Shown here piece after piece: positions 1 to 8,960 of a DNA stretch of 64,000 nt. The number at the start of each line of letters is the position of its first letter. Within the stretch, counting starts at the first letter, position 1. The stretch is from Sphingobium cyanobacteriorum. GTDB lineage: Bacteria; Pseudomonadota; Alphaproteobacteria; Sphingomonadales; Sphingomonadaceae. The DNA is taken from the NCBI RefSeq assembly GCF_030580935.1, contig NZ_JAUQOM010000007.1:62001-126000 (forward strand), given 5' to 3'. The position numbers were made by a program, and so were the translations under genes. The notes below the pieces were generated by a model. The model was given only the letters and a program-made list of their open reading frames with translations, searched no databases and had not been told where the DNA came from.

Positions 1-64
1 GACCGAATTCGGCGGTGGCCGCCATAGCGGCCGCGTCGACAAACTCTCCCAGCCCGCGCTCTGA
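1..64 (+). CDS. rpiB: Ribose-5-phosphate isomerase B, C-terminal fragment (partial)
   Basis: Only the last 20 codons are in the window. The frame starting at base 2 reads [20 protein letters not shown] and stops at TGA 62-64. The GGRH...RV pattern resembles the end of RpiB, which interconverts ribose 5-phosphate and ribulose 5-phosphate in the pentose phosphate pathway. From memory rpiB often sits directly before glyA in sphingomonads, which fits the 11-bp gap to glyA. The fragment is short, so the assignment rests on this tail and on context. Confidence 0.6.
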   Translation, partial: TEFGGGRHSGRVDKLSQPAL

Positions 65-75
65 AAGGAATCCAG

Positions 76-1377
76 ATGAGCACCGACACCCTCGCCCCCG
101 CCATCCGCCAGGACGGCTTCTTCAGCGAAACCCTCGCCAGCGCGGACCCGGAAATCTTCGGCGCGATTGGCCAGGAACTCAAGCGCCAGCAGGACAAGAT
201 CGAACTGATCGCGTCCGAAAATATCGTGTCGAAGGCCGTGCTGGAAGCGGCGGGCTCCATCTTCACCAACAAATATGCCGAAGGCTATCCGGGCAAGCGC
301 TATTATGGCGGCTGCGAATATGCCGACGTGGTGGAAACGCTGGCGATCGAGCGCGCCAAGCAACTGTTCGGCGCCAACTTCGCCAATGTCCAGCCCAATA
401 GCGGCAGCCAGATGAACCAGGCCGTGTTCCTCGCCCTGCTCCAGCCGGGCGACACCTTCATGGGCCTCGATCTGTCGTCGGGCGGCCACCTGACCCACGG
501 GTCGCCGGTCAACATGAGCGGCAAATGGTTCAACCCCGTCCCCTACGGCGTGCGCGCCGACGACCATCTGATCGACATGGACGAGGTCGCCCGCATCGCC
601 CGCGAATGCAAGCCAAAGCTGATCATCTGCGGCGGCACCGCTTATTCGCGCGTGTGGGATTTCAAGCGTTTCCGCGAGATTGCCGACGAAGTGGGCGCCT
701 ACCTGCTCGCCGACATGTCGCATTTCTCCGGCCTGGTCGCCGGTGGCGCGCACCCCTCGCCGGTGCCGCACGCCCACGTCACCACCACCACGACCCACAA
801 GTCGCTGCGTGGCCCCCGTTCGGGCATCATCCTCAGCAATGACGAGGCGATCGCCAAGAAGCTGAACAGCGCGATCTTCCCCGGCCTTCAGGGCGGCCCG
901 CTGATGCACATCATCGCGGCCAAGGCGGTGGCGTTCAAGGAAGCGCTGACGCCGGAGTTCAAGGCGTATGCGCACCAGATCGTCGCCAACGCCCGCGCGC
1001 TCAGCGCCACACTGGCCGACGCGGGCCTGTCGATCGTGTCGGGCGGCACCGACAACCATCTGCTGCTGGTCGACCTGCGGCCCAAGAACACCACCGGCAA
1101 GGCGGCGGAAAAGGCGCTCGACCGCGCCTACATCACCTGCAACAAGAATAACGTGCCGTTCGACACGGCCAGCCCGTTCGTGACCTCCGGTGTCCGCCTC
1201 GGCACCCCCGCCGGCACGACCCGCGGCTTCGGCGAAGCGGAATTCCGGGAGATCGGCCAGTTGATTGCCGAGGTTGTCGAAGGCCTCAAGCGCAACGGCG
1301 ACGAAGGCGACGGCCAGGTCGAGGCCCATGTGCGCGAGAAGGTGCTGGCGCTGACGGGCCGCTTCCCGATCTATTGA
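76..1377 (+). CDS. glyA: Serine hydroxymethyltransferase
   Basis: PLP enzyme that converts serine and tetrahydrofolate to glycine and 5,10-methylene-THF, the main cytosolic source of one-carbon units. The 433-residue product has the usual family length. Early motifs include [19 protein letters not shown] and the [15 protein letters not shown] stretch. The PLP-lysine motif [17 protein letters not shown] lies about residue 235, and the C-terminal [16 protein letters not shown] region is intact. AAAGGA lies about 6 bases before the ATG, which supports this start. The gene follows the rpiB end by 11 bp and is followed by a hairpin terminator before nrdR. Confidence 0.98.
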   Translation: MSTDTLAPAIRQDGFFSETLASADPEIFGAIGQELKRQQDKIELIASENIVSKAVLEAAGSIFTNKYAEGYPGKRYYGGCEYADVVETLAIERAKQLFGANFANVQPNSGSQMNQAVFLALLQPGDTFMGLDLSSGGHLTHGSPVNMSGKWFNPVPYGVRADDHLIDMDEVARIARECKPKLIICGGTAYSRVWDFKRFREIADEVGAYLLADMSHFSGLVAGGAHPSPVPHAHVTTTTTHKSLRGPRSGIILSNDEAIAKKLNSAIFPGLQGGPLMHIIAAKAVAFKEALTPEFKAYAHQIVANARALSATLADAGLSIVSGGTDNHLLLVDLRPKNTTGKAAEKALDRAYITCNKNNVPFDTASPFVTSGVRLGTPAGTTRGFGEAEFREIGQLIAEVVEGLKRNGDEGDGQVEAHVREKVLALTGRFPIY

Positions 1378-1383
1378 GCAACA

Positions 1384-1494
1384 TGAAAGCCCCTCCCCTT
1401 CAGCGGAGGGGTTGGGGTGGGGCCTACCGGCTTAGGCAGCGTTAGCACAGGCCCACCCCCTGGCCCCCTCCCGCAAGCGAGAGGGGGAATTTTT
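1384..1494 (+). terminator. GC-rich hairpin pair between glyA and nrdR, with intrinsic terminator
   Basis: Two CCCCTC-type hairpins occupy this gap. The first pairs 1390-1396 (CCCCTCC) with 1405-1411 (GGAGGGG). The second pairs 1464-1474 with 1477-1487 and is followed by AATTTTT at 1488-1494, so it could end glyA transcription. The C-rich/G-rich arms resemble repeats elsewhere in the window (near 12.3, 25.0 and 49.95 kb), so this is probably a dispersed sphingomonad repeat that supplies a terminator. Confidence 0.6.
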
Positions 1495-1506
1495 GGGAGA
1501 ATGTGA

Positions 1507-1968
1507 ATGCGCTGCCCCTTCTGTTCCCATGAAGACAGCCAGGTGAAGGACAGCCGGCCGACGGAAGATGGCAACGCCATCCGCCGTCGCCGCCAGTGCG
1601 AAGCCTGCGGCGCGCGCTTCACCACGTTCGAACGCATCCAGCTTCGCGACATCTGGGTGGTCAAGAGCGAAGGCCGCAAGGAAGCGTTCGAGCGCGACAA
1701 GCTGGCCCGCTCGATCGGCATCGCCTGCCGCAAGCGCCCGATCGACCCCAGCCGGATCGAAAAGCTGATCTCCGGCATCCAGCGCCAGCTTGAAACCAGC
1801 GGCGACGGCGAAGTCCCCGCCCGCGCGATCGGCGAAATGGTGATGGAAGGCTTGAAACGGCTCGACAGCGTCGCCTATATCCGCTTCGCCAGCGTCTATA
1901 AGGACTTCACCGACGCCAGGGATTTCGAGGAATTCGCCGGCACGGTGAAGGCGGTCGGGCGTGAATAA
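1507..1968 (+). CDS. nrdR: Transcriptional repressor NrdR
   Basis: Zinc-ribbon plus ATP-cone repressor of ribonucleotide reductase genes. The N terminus [18 protein letters not shown] and the later [13 protein letters not shown] give the two CxxC pairs of the zinc ribbon (residues about 3-34). The remainder (about 49-139) is the ATP-cone, which senses ATP/dATP. At 153 residues it is the standard length. A GGGAGA Shine-Dalgarno sits about 7 bases before the ATG. Its 3' end overlaps the next gene's GTG start by 8 bases (GTGAATAA), indicating translational coupling. The glyA-nrdR pairing is common in proteobacteria. Confidence 0.97.
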   Translation: MRCPFCSHEDSQVKDSRPTEDGNAIRRRRQCEACGARFTTFERIQLRDIWVVKSEGRKEAFERDKLARSIGIACRKRPIDPSRIEKLISGIQRQLETSGDGEVPARAIGEMVMEGLKRLDSVAYIRFASVYKDFTDARDFEEFAGTVKAVGRE

Positions 1969-2680
1969 ACCTTCCCCCGTCATCGTCCTGGTCCGCCCGC
2001 AACTGGGCGAGAATATCGGGAAGGCCGCCCGCGCGATGCTGAATTTCGGGCTGACCGAAATGCGGCTGGTGTCCCCGCGCGACGGCTGGCCCAATCCCGA
2101 TGCCGGGCCGACCGCCGCGGGTGCGGACTTCATCCTGGACAAGGCGCAGGTGTTCGAAACGCTGGCCGACGCGGTGGCCGACTGCGCCCATGTCTATGCC
2201 ACCACGGTCCGCAAGCGGGGCGTCACCAAGCCGGTCGTCACGCCGGAGGAAGCCGCGCGCGAAGTCCACGCCGCGCAGGGCCGCTGCGCCTATATATTCG
2301 GGCCGGAGCGATCCGGGCTGGAGACGGAGGATGTCGCCCTCGCCCGCAAGATATTGACCGTGCCGATCAACCCGGAATTCGGGTCACTCAACCTGGCGCA
2401 GGCGGTCATCCTGTGCGCCTATGAATGGTCGAAGCAGGCCGACCTGGCGCAACCGACCGTCACCGACCTGCTCGAACCCGCGCCGCAGGCAGAGTTGGAA
2501 GGCATGATCGAACAGCTCAACACGCTGCTGGAGAAGGTCGGCTATTTCTTCCCCCCCGACCGTGCGCCCGCGACCAGGCTGACGCTGCGCAACCTGCTGA
2601 CCAAGCCGGGCTGGAACCATCTGGAGGTCCGCACGCTGCGCGGCGTCCTGTCCCACCTCAACCGGCCGCGCGAACGCTAA
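1961..2680 (+). CDS. trmJ: tRNA/rRNA 2'-O-methyltransferase, TrmJ type (SPOUT)
   Basis: SpoU-class SAM-dependent RNA methylase, most likely the TrmJ enzyme that methylates the 2'-O of residue 32 in tRNA. The N-terminal [20 protein letters not shown] is SPOUT motif 1. [17 protein letters not shown] and then [16 protein letters not shown] form the knotted SAM-binding region. The 239-residue length fits. Translation starts at GTG 1961, overlapping the nrdR stop, with GAAGG 9 bases upstream. The stop overlaps the convergent chorismate mutase gene by 3-4 bases. The exact target (tRNA against rRNA) cannot be read from the sequence. Confidence 0.88.
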   Translation: MNKPSPVIVLVRPQLGENIGKAARAMLNFGLTEMRLVSPRDGWPNPDAGPTAAGADFILDKAQVFETLADAVADCAHVYATTVRKRGVTKPVVTPEEAAREVHAAQGRCAYIFGPERSGLETEDVALARKILTVPINPEFGSLNLAQAVILCAYEWSKQADLAQPTVTDLLEPAPQAELEGMIEQLNTLLEKVGYFFPPDRAPATRLTLRNLLTKPGWNHLEVRTLRGVLSHLNRPRER

Positions 2681-2973
2681 CTCCGCGTCCGGTCATACTC
2701 CGCCAGTTCATAGGCGATGGACGCTTCGACCAGTTGCTCCCACAGGTCGGCGATGATGTCGGCGGGCGCGCCGGTCCGTTCCGCCTCGTTCCGCGCCTGA
2801 TCGATCACCTGGCGCTTGCGCGCTTCGTCGCGCACGGCGCTGCGATCGGGCTTGATCCGGGCGGCGGCCCGCATATGGGCGAAGCGCTGGCCAAGCAGGG
2901 CGACAAGCTGGCGGTCGAGGGCGTCGACGCCGCCGCGCACCTCATCCATGGTGGTATAGCTGTCCGGGTTCAT
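2677..2973 (-). CDS. Chorismate mutase, AroQ type
   Basis: Small all-helical enzyme converting chorismate to prephenate for phenylalanine and tyrosine synthesis. The 98-residue product begins MNPDSYTTMDEVRGGVDALD and has the AroQ pattern: the R13/D17-type N-terminal helix (VRGGVDALDRQLVALLGQR), a central basic stretch KPDRSAVRDEARKRQVIDQA, and the C-terminal helix WEQLVEASIAYELAEYD. The open frame extends upstream, but ATG at 2971-2973 gives the family length. It is a free-standing mutase, not fused to prephenate dehydratase. It is transcribed divergently from rpsD. Confidence 0.9.
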   Translation of the reverse strand: MNPDSYTTMDEVRGGVDALDRQLVALLGQRFAHMRAAARIKPDRSAVRDEARKRQVIDQARNEAERTGAPADIIADLWEQLVEASIAYELAEYDRTRS

Positions 2974-3164
2974 GGCGATGCAATTAGGCGGCCGCCCCGC
3001 CGCTGTCGAGGGTTGACATGCAGGCCCGTTCTGGTCATAGGCGCGCCTTCGCAATTGGCTCCGCATCCCGGTGAAGCGGCGGCCCTGCCCCTGAGCGCTA
3101 CGGCGCAATACGGACGTAGGCGATACCGGGACCGACGTTAAACGCAATTGATCAAGGAATTATC

Positions 3165-3779
3165 ATGACGAAGCGCACCAGCGCCAAGTACAAGCTCGAC
3201 CGTCGCATGGGCGAGAATATCTGGGGCCGTCCCAAGTCGCCTGTCAACAAGCGCGAATATGGTCCCGGTCAGCACGGCCAGCGCCGCAAGGGCAAGATGT
3301 CCGACTATGGCATCCAGCTTCGCGCCAAGCAGAAGCTCAAGGGCTATTATGGCGACATCACCGAAAAGCAGTTCAAGAAGAACTATTTCGAAGCCAGCCG
3401 CATGAAGGGCGACACCGGCCAGAACCTGATCGGCCTGCTGGAGCGCCGCCTGGACGCCGTCGTCTATCGCGCCAAGTTTGCGCCGACCATCTTCTCGGCG
3501 CGTCAGATCGTGTCGCACGGCCACATCTATGTGAACGGCGTGAAGTGCAACATCGCGTCGCGTCTGGTGAAGCCGGGCGACGAAATCACCCTGGGCAAGA
3601 AGGCGCAGGAAATGGCGCTGGTCCTGGAAGCGCAGAACCTGCCTGAGCGCGATATCCCCGATTATGTGTCGCCGGACGGCGCCGCCAAGGTCACTTATGT
3701 TCGCGTGCCCACGCTGGACGAAGTGCCCTATCCGGTGAAGATGGAGCCCAATCTGGTCGTCGAATTCTATTCGCGCTGA
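3165..3779 (+). CDS. rpsD: 30S ribosomal protein S4
   Basis: Primary 16S rRNA-binding protein of the small subunit. The product is 204 residues with the N-terminal [19 protein letters not shown] region and the S4 RNA-binding domain around residues 93-155 ([20 protein letters not shown], then [19 protein letters not shown]). AAGGA sits a few bases before the ATG. It is a single-gene unit, away from the alpha operon, as in other alphaproteobacteria, and is followed by a strong intrinsic terminator. Confidence 0.99.
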   Translation: MTKRTSAKYKLDRRMGENIWGRPKSPVNKREYGPGQHGQRRKGKMSDYGIQLRAKQKLKGYYGDITEKQFKKNYFEASRMKGDTGQNLIGLLERRLDAVVYRAKFAPTIFSARQIVSHGHIYVNGVKCNIASRLVKPGDEITLGKKAQEMALVLEAQNLPERDIPDYVSPDGAAKVTYVRVPTLDEVPYPVKMEPNLVVEFYSR

Positions 3780-3803
3780 TCCGTTCCGCACCCAAAGTTA
3801 CAG

Positions 3804-3838
3804 AAAAGGGCGGCCCTGCGAAGGAGCCGCCCTTTTCT
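3804..3838 (+). terminator. Intrinsic terminator of rpsD
   Basis: AAAAGGGCGGC at 3804-3814 pairs with GCCGCCCTTTT at 3826-3836 around an 11-base loop and runs into TTTTCTCTT. It starts 25 bp after the rpsD stop. Confidence 0.85.
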
Positions 3839-3911
3839 CTTGCGCACCATTCTTGCGCGACATTCCCGACGCTGGCATCACCTGTGCAATCGTACAATAA
3901 AGGTCATGTCC

Positions 3912-5594
3912 ATGCGTAGCTCCATCGCGGCGATCGCCGTCCTTCTCGCCCTTTCCGCCTGTGCCAGCGACGGTGCCGACACCTTGCCCGCCACGCCTTC
4001 CGCCACCGCGCCGATGGCCACTGAACCGTCGGTCGACACGATGAAGCGGCTGGTGCAGCTATTGTCCTCCGACGCCTATGAAGGGCGTGCGCCCGGCACG
4101 GCGGGCGAGGAAAAGACGCTGGCGCTGCTGGCGGACGAGTTCGGCAAGCTGGGCCTGCAACCAGGCAACAAGGGGAGCTGGTTCCAGGACGTGCCGCTGG
4201 TGGAGATAAACGCGAAAAATGTCTCGCCGCTGACCTTCACCGGCGGAAAAGCGCCCGTGACCGCCGCCTATGGGCCGGAAATGGTGATCGGCACCTATCG
4301 CACCAGCCAGCCCAGGATCGCGATCAAGGACAGCCCGGTGATATTCGTCGGCTATGGCATCAACGCCCCTGAAAAGGGGTGGAACGACTATGCCGGGCTG
4401 GACGTGAAGGGCAAGACGGTCATCATCCTGGTCAACGACCCCGATTATGAGACGCAGGGGCTGGCCGGCCCGTTCAACGGCCGGGCGATGACCTATTATG
4501 GCCGCTGGACCTACAAATATGAGGAAGCCGCGCGCCAGGGCGCGGCCGCCGCGATCATTGTGCATGACACGGTGCCGGCCGCCTATGGCTGGAACGTCGT
4601 GCAATCGAGCTGGACCGGGGCGCAGCATGTCGCCGACAGCGCGGACGGCAATGCCGGGCAGAGCCAGGCGATCGGCTGGATCCAGAAGGACAAGGCCACA
4701 GCATTGTTCGCCAGTGCGGGCCTGAACCTCGACGCGCAGATGGCGGCGGCGAAGAAGCCGGGCTTCAAGGCCGTGCCGCTGAACGGGGTGAAGGCGTCGC
4801 TGTCGTTCGACAATGACCTGCGCAAACATATGTCGAAAAATGTCGTCGCCCTGCTGCCGGGCAAGACGCGGCCGGACGAATATGTGCTCTACAGCGCGCA
4901 TTGGGATCATCTGGGCCATTGCCAGGCGGCACCCGATGGCGACGACATCTGCAACGGCGCGGTGGACAATGCCACCGGCACCGCCGCGCTGGTCGCGCTG
5001 GCGCAGGCCAATGTGAAGGCCGGCCCGACCGATCGCAGCCAGGTTTTCCTGGCCGTGACGGGCGAGGAATCCGGGCTGCTGGGATCGGCCTATTATGGCA
5101 ATAATCCGGTATTCCCGTTCAGCAGGACGGTGGGCGGCGTCAACATGGACGCGCTCAGCGTCGCGGGGCTGGCGAAGAATGTCGTGGTGATCGGCAAGGG
5201 CAAGTCACAGCTCGACGCCTATCTCGACCGGGCGCTGACCGCGCAGGGCCGCGTCGCATCCGACGAGCCGACCCCGGAAAAGGGCTTCTATTATCGATCC
5301 GACCATTTCAGCTTCGCCAAGCATGGCCTGCCGATGCTCTATTTCGAAGGGGGCGAGGATCTGGTCCAGGGCGGCACAGCGGCGGGGCTGGCCGCAGCGG
5401 AGGACTATACCAAGAACCGCTATCATGGCCCCAAGGACGAATATGATCCCAATTGGGACTGGACCGGGGTGCTCGCCGACCTGAAACTTTATTATATGGT
5501 GGGCCGCGACCTGGCGACCACGACGGACTGGCCAAACTGGGTAGCCGGCGACGAATTTCGCGCCATCCGCGACAAGGACCGGGCCGGGCAATAA
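3912..5594 (+). CDS. M28 family zinc metallopeptidase, lipoprotein
   Basis: Predicted periplasmic aminopeptidase tethered by lipid. The N terminus MRSSIAAIAVLLALSACAS is a signal peptide with an LSAC lipobox. A PA-like insertion (about residues 130-300) precedes the M28 catalytic part. Candidate zinc ligands and catalytic residues are the His of YSAHWDHLGH, the Asp of NGAVDNATGTAAL, the Glu pair of TGEESGLLGS, the Asp of GVNMDALS and the His of SDHFSFAKHGLP. ATG 3912 is preferred over ATG 3906 because AAAGG (3899-3903) is 8 bases away. The product is 560 residues. Substrate is unknown. Confidence 0.9.
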   Translation: MRSSIAAIAVLLALSACASDGADTLPATPSATAPMATEPSVDTMKRLVQLLSSDAYEGRAPGTAGEEKTLALLADEFGKLGLQPGNKGSWFQDVPLVEINAKNVSPLTFTGGKAPVTAAYGPEMVIGTYRTSQPRIAIKDSPVIFVGYGINAPEKGWNDYAGLDVKGKTVIILVNDPDYETQGLAGPFNGRAMTYYGRWTYKYEEAARQGAAAAIIVHDTVPAAYGWNVVQSSWTGAQHVADSADGNAGQSQAIGWIQKDKATALFASAGLNLDAQMAAAKKPGFKAVPLNGVKASLSFDNDLRKHMSKNVVALLPGKTRPDEYVLYSAHWDHLGHCQAAPDGDDICNGAVDNATGTAALVALAQANVKAGPTDRSQVFLAVTGEESGLLGSAYYGNNPVFPFSRTVGGVNMDALSVAGLAKNVVVIGKGKSQLDAYLDRALTAQGRVASDEPTPEKGFYYRSDHFSFAKHGLPMLYFEGGEDLVQGGTAAGLAAAEDYTKNRYHGPKDEYDPNWDWTGVLADLKLYYMVGRDLATTTDWPNWVAGDEFRAIRDKDRAGQ

Positions 5595-5624
5595 GGACGC
5601 CGCCGGGCCTATTCCCCCGCCGGC

Positions 5625-6077
5625 CTATTCCCCCGCCGGGGCATAGGTCCAGTTCTGCGCCTGGCTGCCGTCCATCCGGGCCGTTTCGGCCATCAGCAGG
5701 CGGCCTTCGCGCCAATAGCGGATGCGCTGGGGATAATCATGGTCCGGGTTGGCGAAGATGATGTCGCGCACCCCCTGCGACACCAGCGGAAAAATGGTCG
5801 CCGGGCCGCCTTCGGGCGCGCCGTGGAAGGCCAGCGATCCATCGGCGGCACGCACGATCCGCATCACCTCCCAGGAACGCAGGCTCTCCCCCCGCCCCGT
5901 CCGGCCCATGCCGATCATCGTGCCGCCCCGCGGCAGGGTCCAGACTTCCTCGGTCCAGCGGTCGTCGCGCTGCTGCAACCATTCCCCGGTCAGCCAGTCG
6001 GGCAGTTCCGCCGCGCCGCCCGTCGCCGACAGGGCCAGCAGCAGGGTCGCCGCGACAAACGAAACTCTTCTCTTCAT
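5625..6077 (-). CDS. DUF6265 family protein, secreted
   Basis: 150-residue protein with a Sec signal peptide (MKRRVSFVAATLLLALSATGGAA) and a mature domain opening LPDWLTGEWLQQ. It continues with WTEEVWTLPRGGTMIGMGRT and RDIIFANPDHDYPQRIRYWR, the pattern of DUF6265 lipocalin-like proteins of unknown function. The stop codon lies inside a 16-bp tandem duplication (5608-5639). It is convergent with the M28 peptidase gene and divergent from aguA, with a 98-bp shared promoter region. Confidence 0.75.
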   Translation of the reverse strand: MKRRVSFVAATLLLALSATGGAAELPDWLTGEWLQQRDDRWTEEVWTLPRGGTMIGMGRTGRGESLRSWEVMRIVRAADGSLAFHGAPEGGPATIFPLVSQGVRDIIFANPDHDYPQRIRYWREGRLLMAETARMDGSQAQNWTYAPAGE

Positions 6078-6175
6078 GGCCTTCGCCCTCTGTCCAGACC
6101 CGATGCGGCGCGCTATGGAGCGCGCATAAATCCCGCTATCACGGATCGGCCCCCGGCCGAGCAAGGACAAAAGTG

Positions 6176-7174
6176 ATGACTTTCCGTATGCCCGCCGAAT
6201 GGGCGTCGCACGACTGGACCTGGATCGGCTTTCCGGCCAATCCCGCCGAATGGCCCGGCGCGTTCGATGCGGCCCGCGCGCAGATCGCCGCCTTTGCCTC
6301 CGCGCTCCATGCAGGCGGCAAGGGCGAGGACGTGCGGCTGGTTGTGAACAACGAAGTTGACGCCTCCGCGGCACGCGCACTGGTCGCATCAGGTGTAACT
6401 TTCGTTGTTCAGCATCTGGGCGACATATGGCTGCGCGACACCGCGCCGATCGCGGTGCTGAACGGCGCGGACGGCAGGGAGCACGGCCGCGCGCTGGTCG
6501 ATTTCGGCTTCAACGGCTGGGGCGGCAAGTACCGGATGCCCGGTGACGAGGATATCGGCGCGCGGCTGGCCGCGACCACCGGCCTGCCCGTATCGACCCA
6601 GAATTGGGTGTTCGAGGGCGGGGCGATCGACACCGACGGCACCGGCCTGTTCGTCACGACCGAACAATGCCTGCTGAACCCCAATCGCAACCCGGACCTG
6701 GATCGCGGCAAGATCGAGACATTGCTGGCGGGCAGCCTGGGCCTGTCCGACATGCTGTGGCTGGGCGACGGGTTGCTGAACGATCATACCGACGGCCATG
6801 TCGACAATCTGGCGCGCTTCGTGGCGCCCGGCACGCTCGCGCTGCCGATCGCGACCACCGATGACGATCCCAACGCCGGAATCTATGCCGACGCCCGCGC
6901 CCGCGCCAGGGCCTTTGGCGTTGATGTGGTCGACATGCCCTCGCCCGGCCGGGTGCTGGTGGACGGGGAAGCGATTCCGGCGAGCTACATGAATTTCTAT
7001 GTCGGCAACGCCGCCGTCATCGTGCCCATCTATGGCCAGCCCAACGATCAGCCCGCGCTCGACGCCCTGCGCCCCTTCTTCCCCGGCCGGGAGATTGTAG
7101 GATTGCGCGGCGATGCCATATTGTCAGGCGGCGGCAGCTTCCATTGTTGCAGCCAGCAGATGCCATCGGCCTGA
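6176..7174 (+). CDS. aguA: Agmatine deiminase
   Basis: Converts agmatine to N-carbamoylputrescine plus ammonia, the first step of the arginine-decarboxylase route to putrescine. The 332-residue protein has the guanidine-modifying enzyme fold, with substrate-binding motifs WIGFPAN near the start, DIWLRDTAP and FNGWGGKY in the middle, and the nucleophile at the C terminus in GGGSFHCCSQQ (Cys324 by position). ATG 6176 has AAGGA 8 bases upstream. The next enzyme of the pathway, aguB, follows after 21 bp. Confidence 0.95.
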   Translation: MTFRMPAEWASHDWTWIGFPANPAEWPGAFDAARAQIAAFASALHAGGKGEDVRLVVNNEVDASAARALVASGVTFVVQHLGDIWLRDTAPIAVLNGADGREHGRALVDFGFNGWGGKYRMPGDEDIGARLAATTGLPVSTQNWVFEGGAIDTDGTGLFVTTEQCLLNPNRNPDLDRGKIETLLAGSLGLSDMLWLGDGLLNDHTDGHVDNLARFVAPGTLALPIATTDDDPNAGIYADARARARAFGVDVVDMPSPGRVLVDGEAIPASYMNFYVGNAAVIVPIYGQPNDQPALDALRPFFPGREIVGLRGDAILSGGGSFHCCSQQMPSA

Positions 7175-7195
7175 CGGGTTCGGGGACAGACAGAC

Positions 7196-8044
7196 ATGAC
7201 CAAAGTAACCGTTGCCGCGCTCCAGCTCGGCTTTTCCGACGACATGGGCGCGAATATCGCCAAGGTCGCGGACCATGTGCGCAAGGCCGCGATGCGGGGC
7301 GCGAAGATCATCCTGCCGCCAGAACTGTTCGAAGGCCCCTATTTCTGCCGGGTGGAGGATGAAGCCCTGTTCGCCCGCGCGCAGCCGGTGGACGAGCATC
7401 CCGCCGTGCAGGAAATGCGCAAGCTGGCGAAGGAACTGGGCGTCTATATCCCGACCAGCTTCTTCGAGCGCGACGGCCACCATTATTACAACTCGCTCGC
7501 CATGATAGACGATGCGGGCGAGATCATGGGCGTCTATCGCAAGAGCCATATCCCCGATGGTCCCGGCTATGAGGAGAAATATTATTTCCGCCCCGGCAAT
7601 AGCGGGTTCAAGGTGTGGGATACCAAATATGGCACCATCGGCGTCGGCATCTGCTGGGACCAATGGTATCCCGAAACCGCGCGCTGCATGGCGCTGATGG
7701 GGGCGGAAATGCTGTTCTACCCGACCGCGATCGGTTCCGAACCCTATGACGCGGAATTGGACACCAGCCGCATGTGGCGGCGCGCGATGATCGGCCATGC
7801 GGTCAGCAATTGCATGCCGGTGATCGCCGCCAACCGGATCGGCGACGAGGACGGGCAGTTGTTCTACGGCCACAGCTTCATCAGCGATGAATGGGGCGAT
7901 TTCGTCGCGGAAGCCGATGCCAGGGACCATGGCGCGCTGGTCGCTACGCTGGACCTGGCCAAGGCGAAGATTCATCGCGCCGGCATGGGCTTCTTCCGCG
8001 ACCGCCGGCCCGACCTTTATGGCCGGATCGCCCAGGATGTCTGA
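7196..8044 (+). CDS. aguB: N-carbamoylputrescine amidase
   Basis: Nitrilase-superfamily amidase that hydrolyses N-carbamoylputrescine to putrescine, CO2 and ammonia. The 282-residue protein has all three catalytic elements: Glu in ILPPELFEGPYFC, Lys in YRKSHIPDGPGYEEK and Cys in IGVGICWDQWYPE. It forms a two-enzyme putrescine unit with aguA just upstream. Its last codons overlap the start of a small ORF (ATGTCTGA). Confidence 0.95.
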   Translation: MTKVTVAALQLGFSDDMGANIAKVADHVRKAAMRGAKIILPPELFEGPYFCRVEDEALFARAQPVDEHPAVQEMRKLAKELGVYIPTSFFERDGHHYYNSLAMIDDAGEIMGVYRKSHIPDGPGYEEKYYFRPGNSGFKVWDTKYGTIGVGICWDQWYPETARCMALMGAEMLFYPTAIGSEPYDAELDTSRMWRRAMIGHAVSNCMPVIAANRIGDEDGQLFYGHSFISDEWGDFVAEADARDHGALVATLDLAKAKIHRAGMGFFRDRRPDLYGRIAQDV

Positions 8045-8270
8045 GCCGGACATGACCCCATCGCCGGACGACAAGGACGACGATCTCAGCCGGCCGCAGA
8101 AGCGCCTGCTCAAGCGGCTCTACAATGCCCGCACCATCCCGGTGATCGCGGACGACCGGCCGTTCCTGACGTACAGGGATGCGTCGCGCTATCTGCTGTC
8201 GCTCGCCATCGATGCGCGCGAAGCCGCCTATGCGCAAATGAAGGCGCAGGTCCGGGACAAGGTGCGCTAG
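8037..8270 (+). CDS. Small conserved-looking protein of unknown function
   Basis: 77-residue acidic-then-basic protein: N-terminal SEPDMTPSPDDKDDDLS, then RPQKRLLKRLYNARTIPVI and an Ala-rich C-terminal helix. I do not recognise a named family. The ATG at 8037 overlaps the aguB stop by 8 bases, and an alternative ATG lies at 8052. Codon use matches the neighbours and the frame ends one base before the proposed folK start, so it is probably a real coupled gene between aguB and folK. Confidence 0.6.
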   Translation: MSEPDMTPSPDDKDDDLSRPQKRLLKRLYNARTIPVIADDRPFLTYRDASRYLLSLAIDAREAAYAQMKAQVRDKVR

Positions 8271-8271
8271 G

Positions 8272-8766
8272 CTGGCGCACGGCCCCTATCTCTATGCATT
8301 GGCGCTGGGATCGAACCGGCCGCTCTCCGCCCGCCGCACGCCCAAAAGGCTGCTGGCGGAGGCGGTGGCCCTGATCGGCGCATCGGCGCGGGTGCTGGCG
8401 GTATCGCCGACCATCATGACGCCGCCGCTCGGCCCGTCCGCGCGCCTTTACGCCAATGGCGCGCTGCTGGTGGAAAGCCCCCTGTCGCCGCCTGCCCTGC
8501 TGGCCCTGCTCCAGACGATCGAGGCGCGGCTCGGCCGCCGTCGCCATCGTCGCTGGGGCGCGCGCAGCATCGACATCGACATCATCCTCTGGTCGGGCGG
8601 CATCTGGCGCAGCCATATGCTCACCATCCCCCACGCCGCCTGCCGGAGCCGCGCCTTCGTCCTGACCCCGCTGATGATGGTGGCGCGGGACTGGCGCGAC
8701 CCGCTGACCGGGCTGGCCGTGCGCCATCTCCACGCCCGCCTGCAAAAAGGCAAACGCCAAGGTTGA
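8272..8766 (+). CDS. folK: HPPK, 6-hydroxymethyl-dihydropterin pyrophosphokinase (probable CTG start)
   Basis: Transfers pyrophosphate from ATP to 6-hydroxymethyl-7,8-dihydropterin in folate synthesis. The family signature RWGARSIDIDIILW matches the HPPK consensus RWGPRTLDLDIML, followed by LTIPHAACRSRAFVLTPL. The conserved N-terminal strand (YLYALALGSN, compare AYIAIGSN in the E. coli enzyme) begins before the first ATG/GTG/TTG in this frame (TTG 8299). The only upstream candidate is CTG 8272, which has AAGG 9 bases upstream and gives 164 residues. If TTG is used the protein loses the first strand. Confidence 0.85.
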   Translation: MAHGPYLYALALGSNRPLSARRTPKRLLAEAVALIGASARVLAVSPTIMTPPLGPSARLYANGALLVESPLSPPALLALLQTIEARLGRRRHRRWGARSIDIDIILWSGGIWRSHMLTIPHAACRSRAFVLTPLMMVARDWRDPLTGLAVRHLHARLQKGKRQG

Positions 8767-8809
8767 CCATCCGCCCCGTCGCCATTAGGGCGACCTCCAC
8801 CGCACGGAC

Positions 8810-8885
8810 GGGTCCATAGCTCAGTCGGTAGAGCAACTGACTTTTAATCAGTAGGTCGCTGGTTCGAACCCAGCTGGACTCACCA
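8810..8885 (+). tRNA. tRNA-Lys (UUU)
   Basis: The acceptor arm GGGTCCA pairs with TGGACTC (one G-T wobble), and 3' ACCA is encoded. The D arm is AGCTCAGTCGGTAGAGC. The anticodon stem ACTGA/TCAGT encloses loop CTTTTAA with anticodon TTT at 8843-8845. The T arm GCTGGTTCGAACCCAGC is intact. Confidence 0.98.
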
Positions 8886-8960
8886 TCCCTTCACGCCATG
8901 CCCGTTGCACTTGCAGCGACAGCCGCACCCGGCGATTGGGACTGCTGACCCTTGGCTGGA

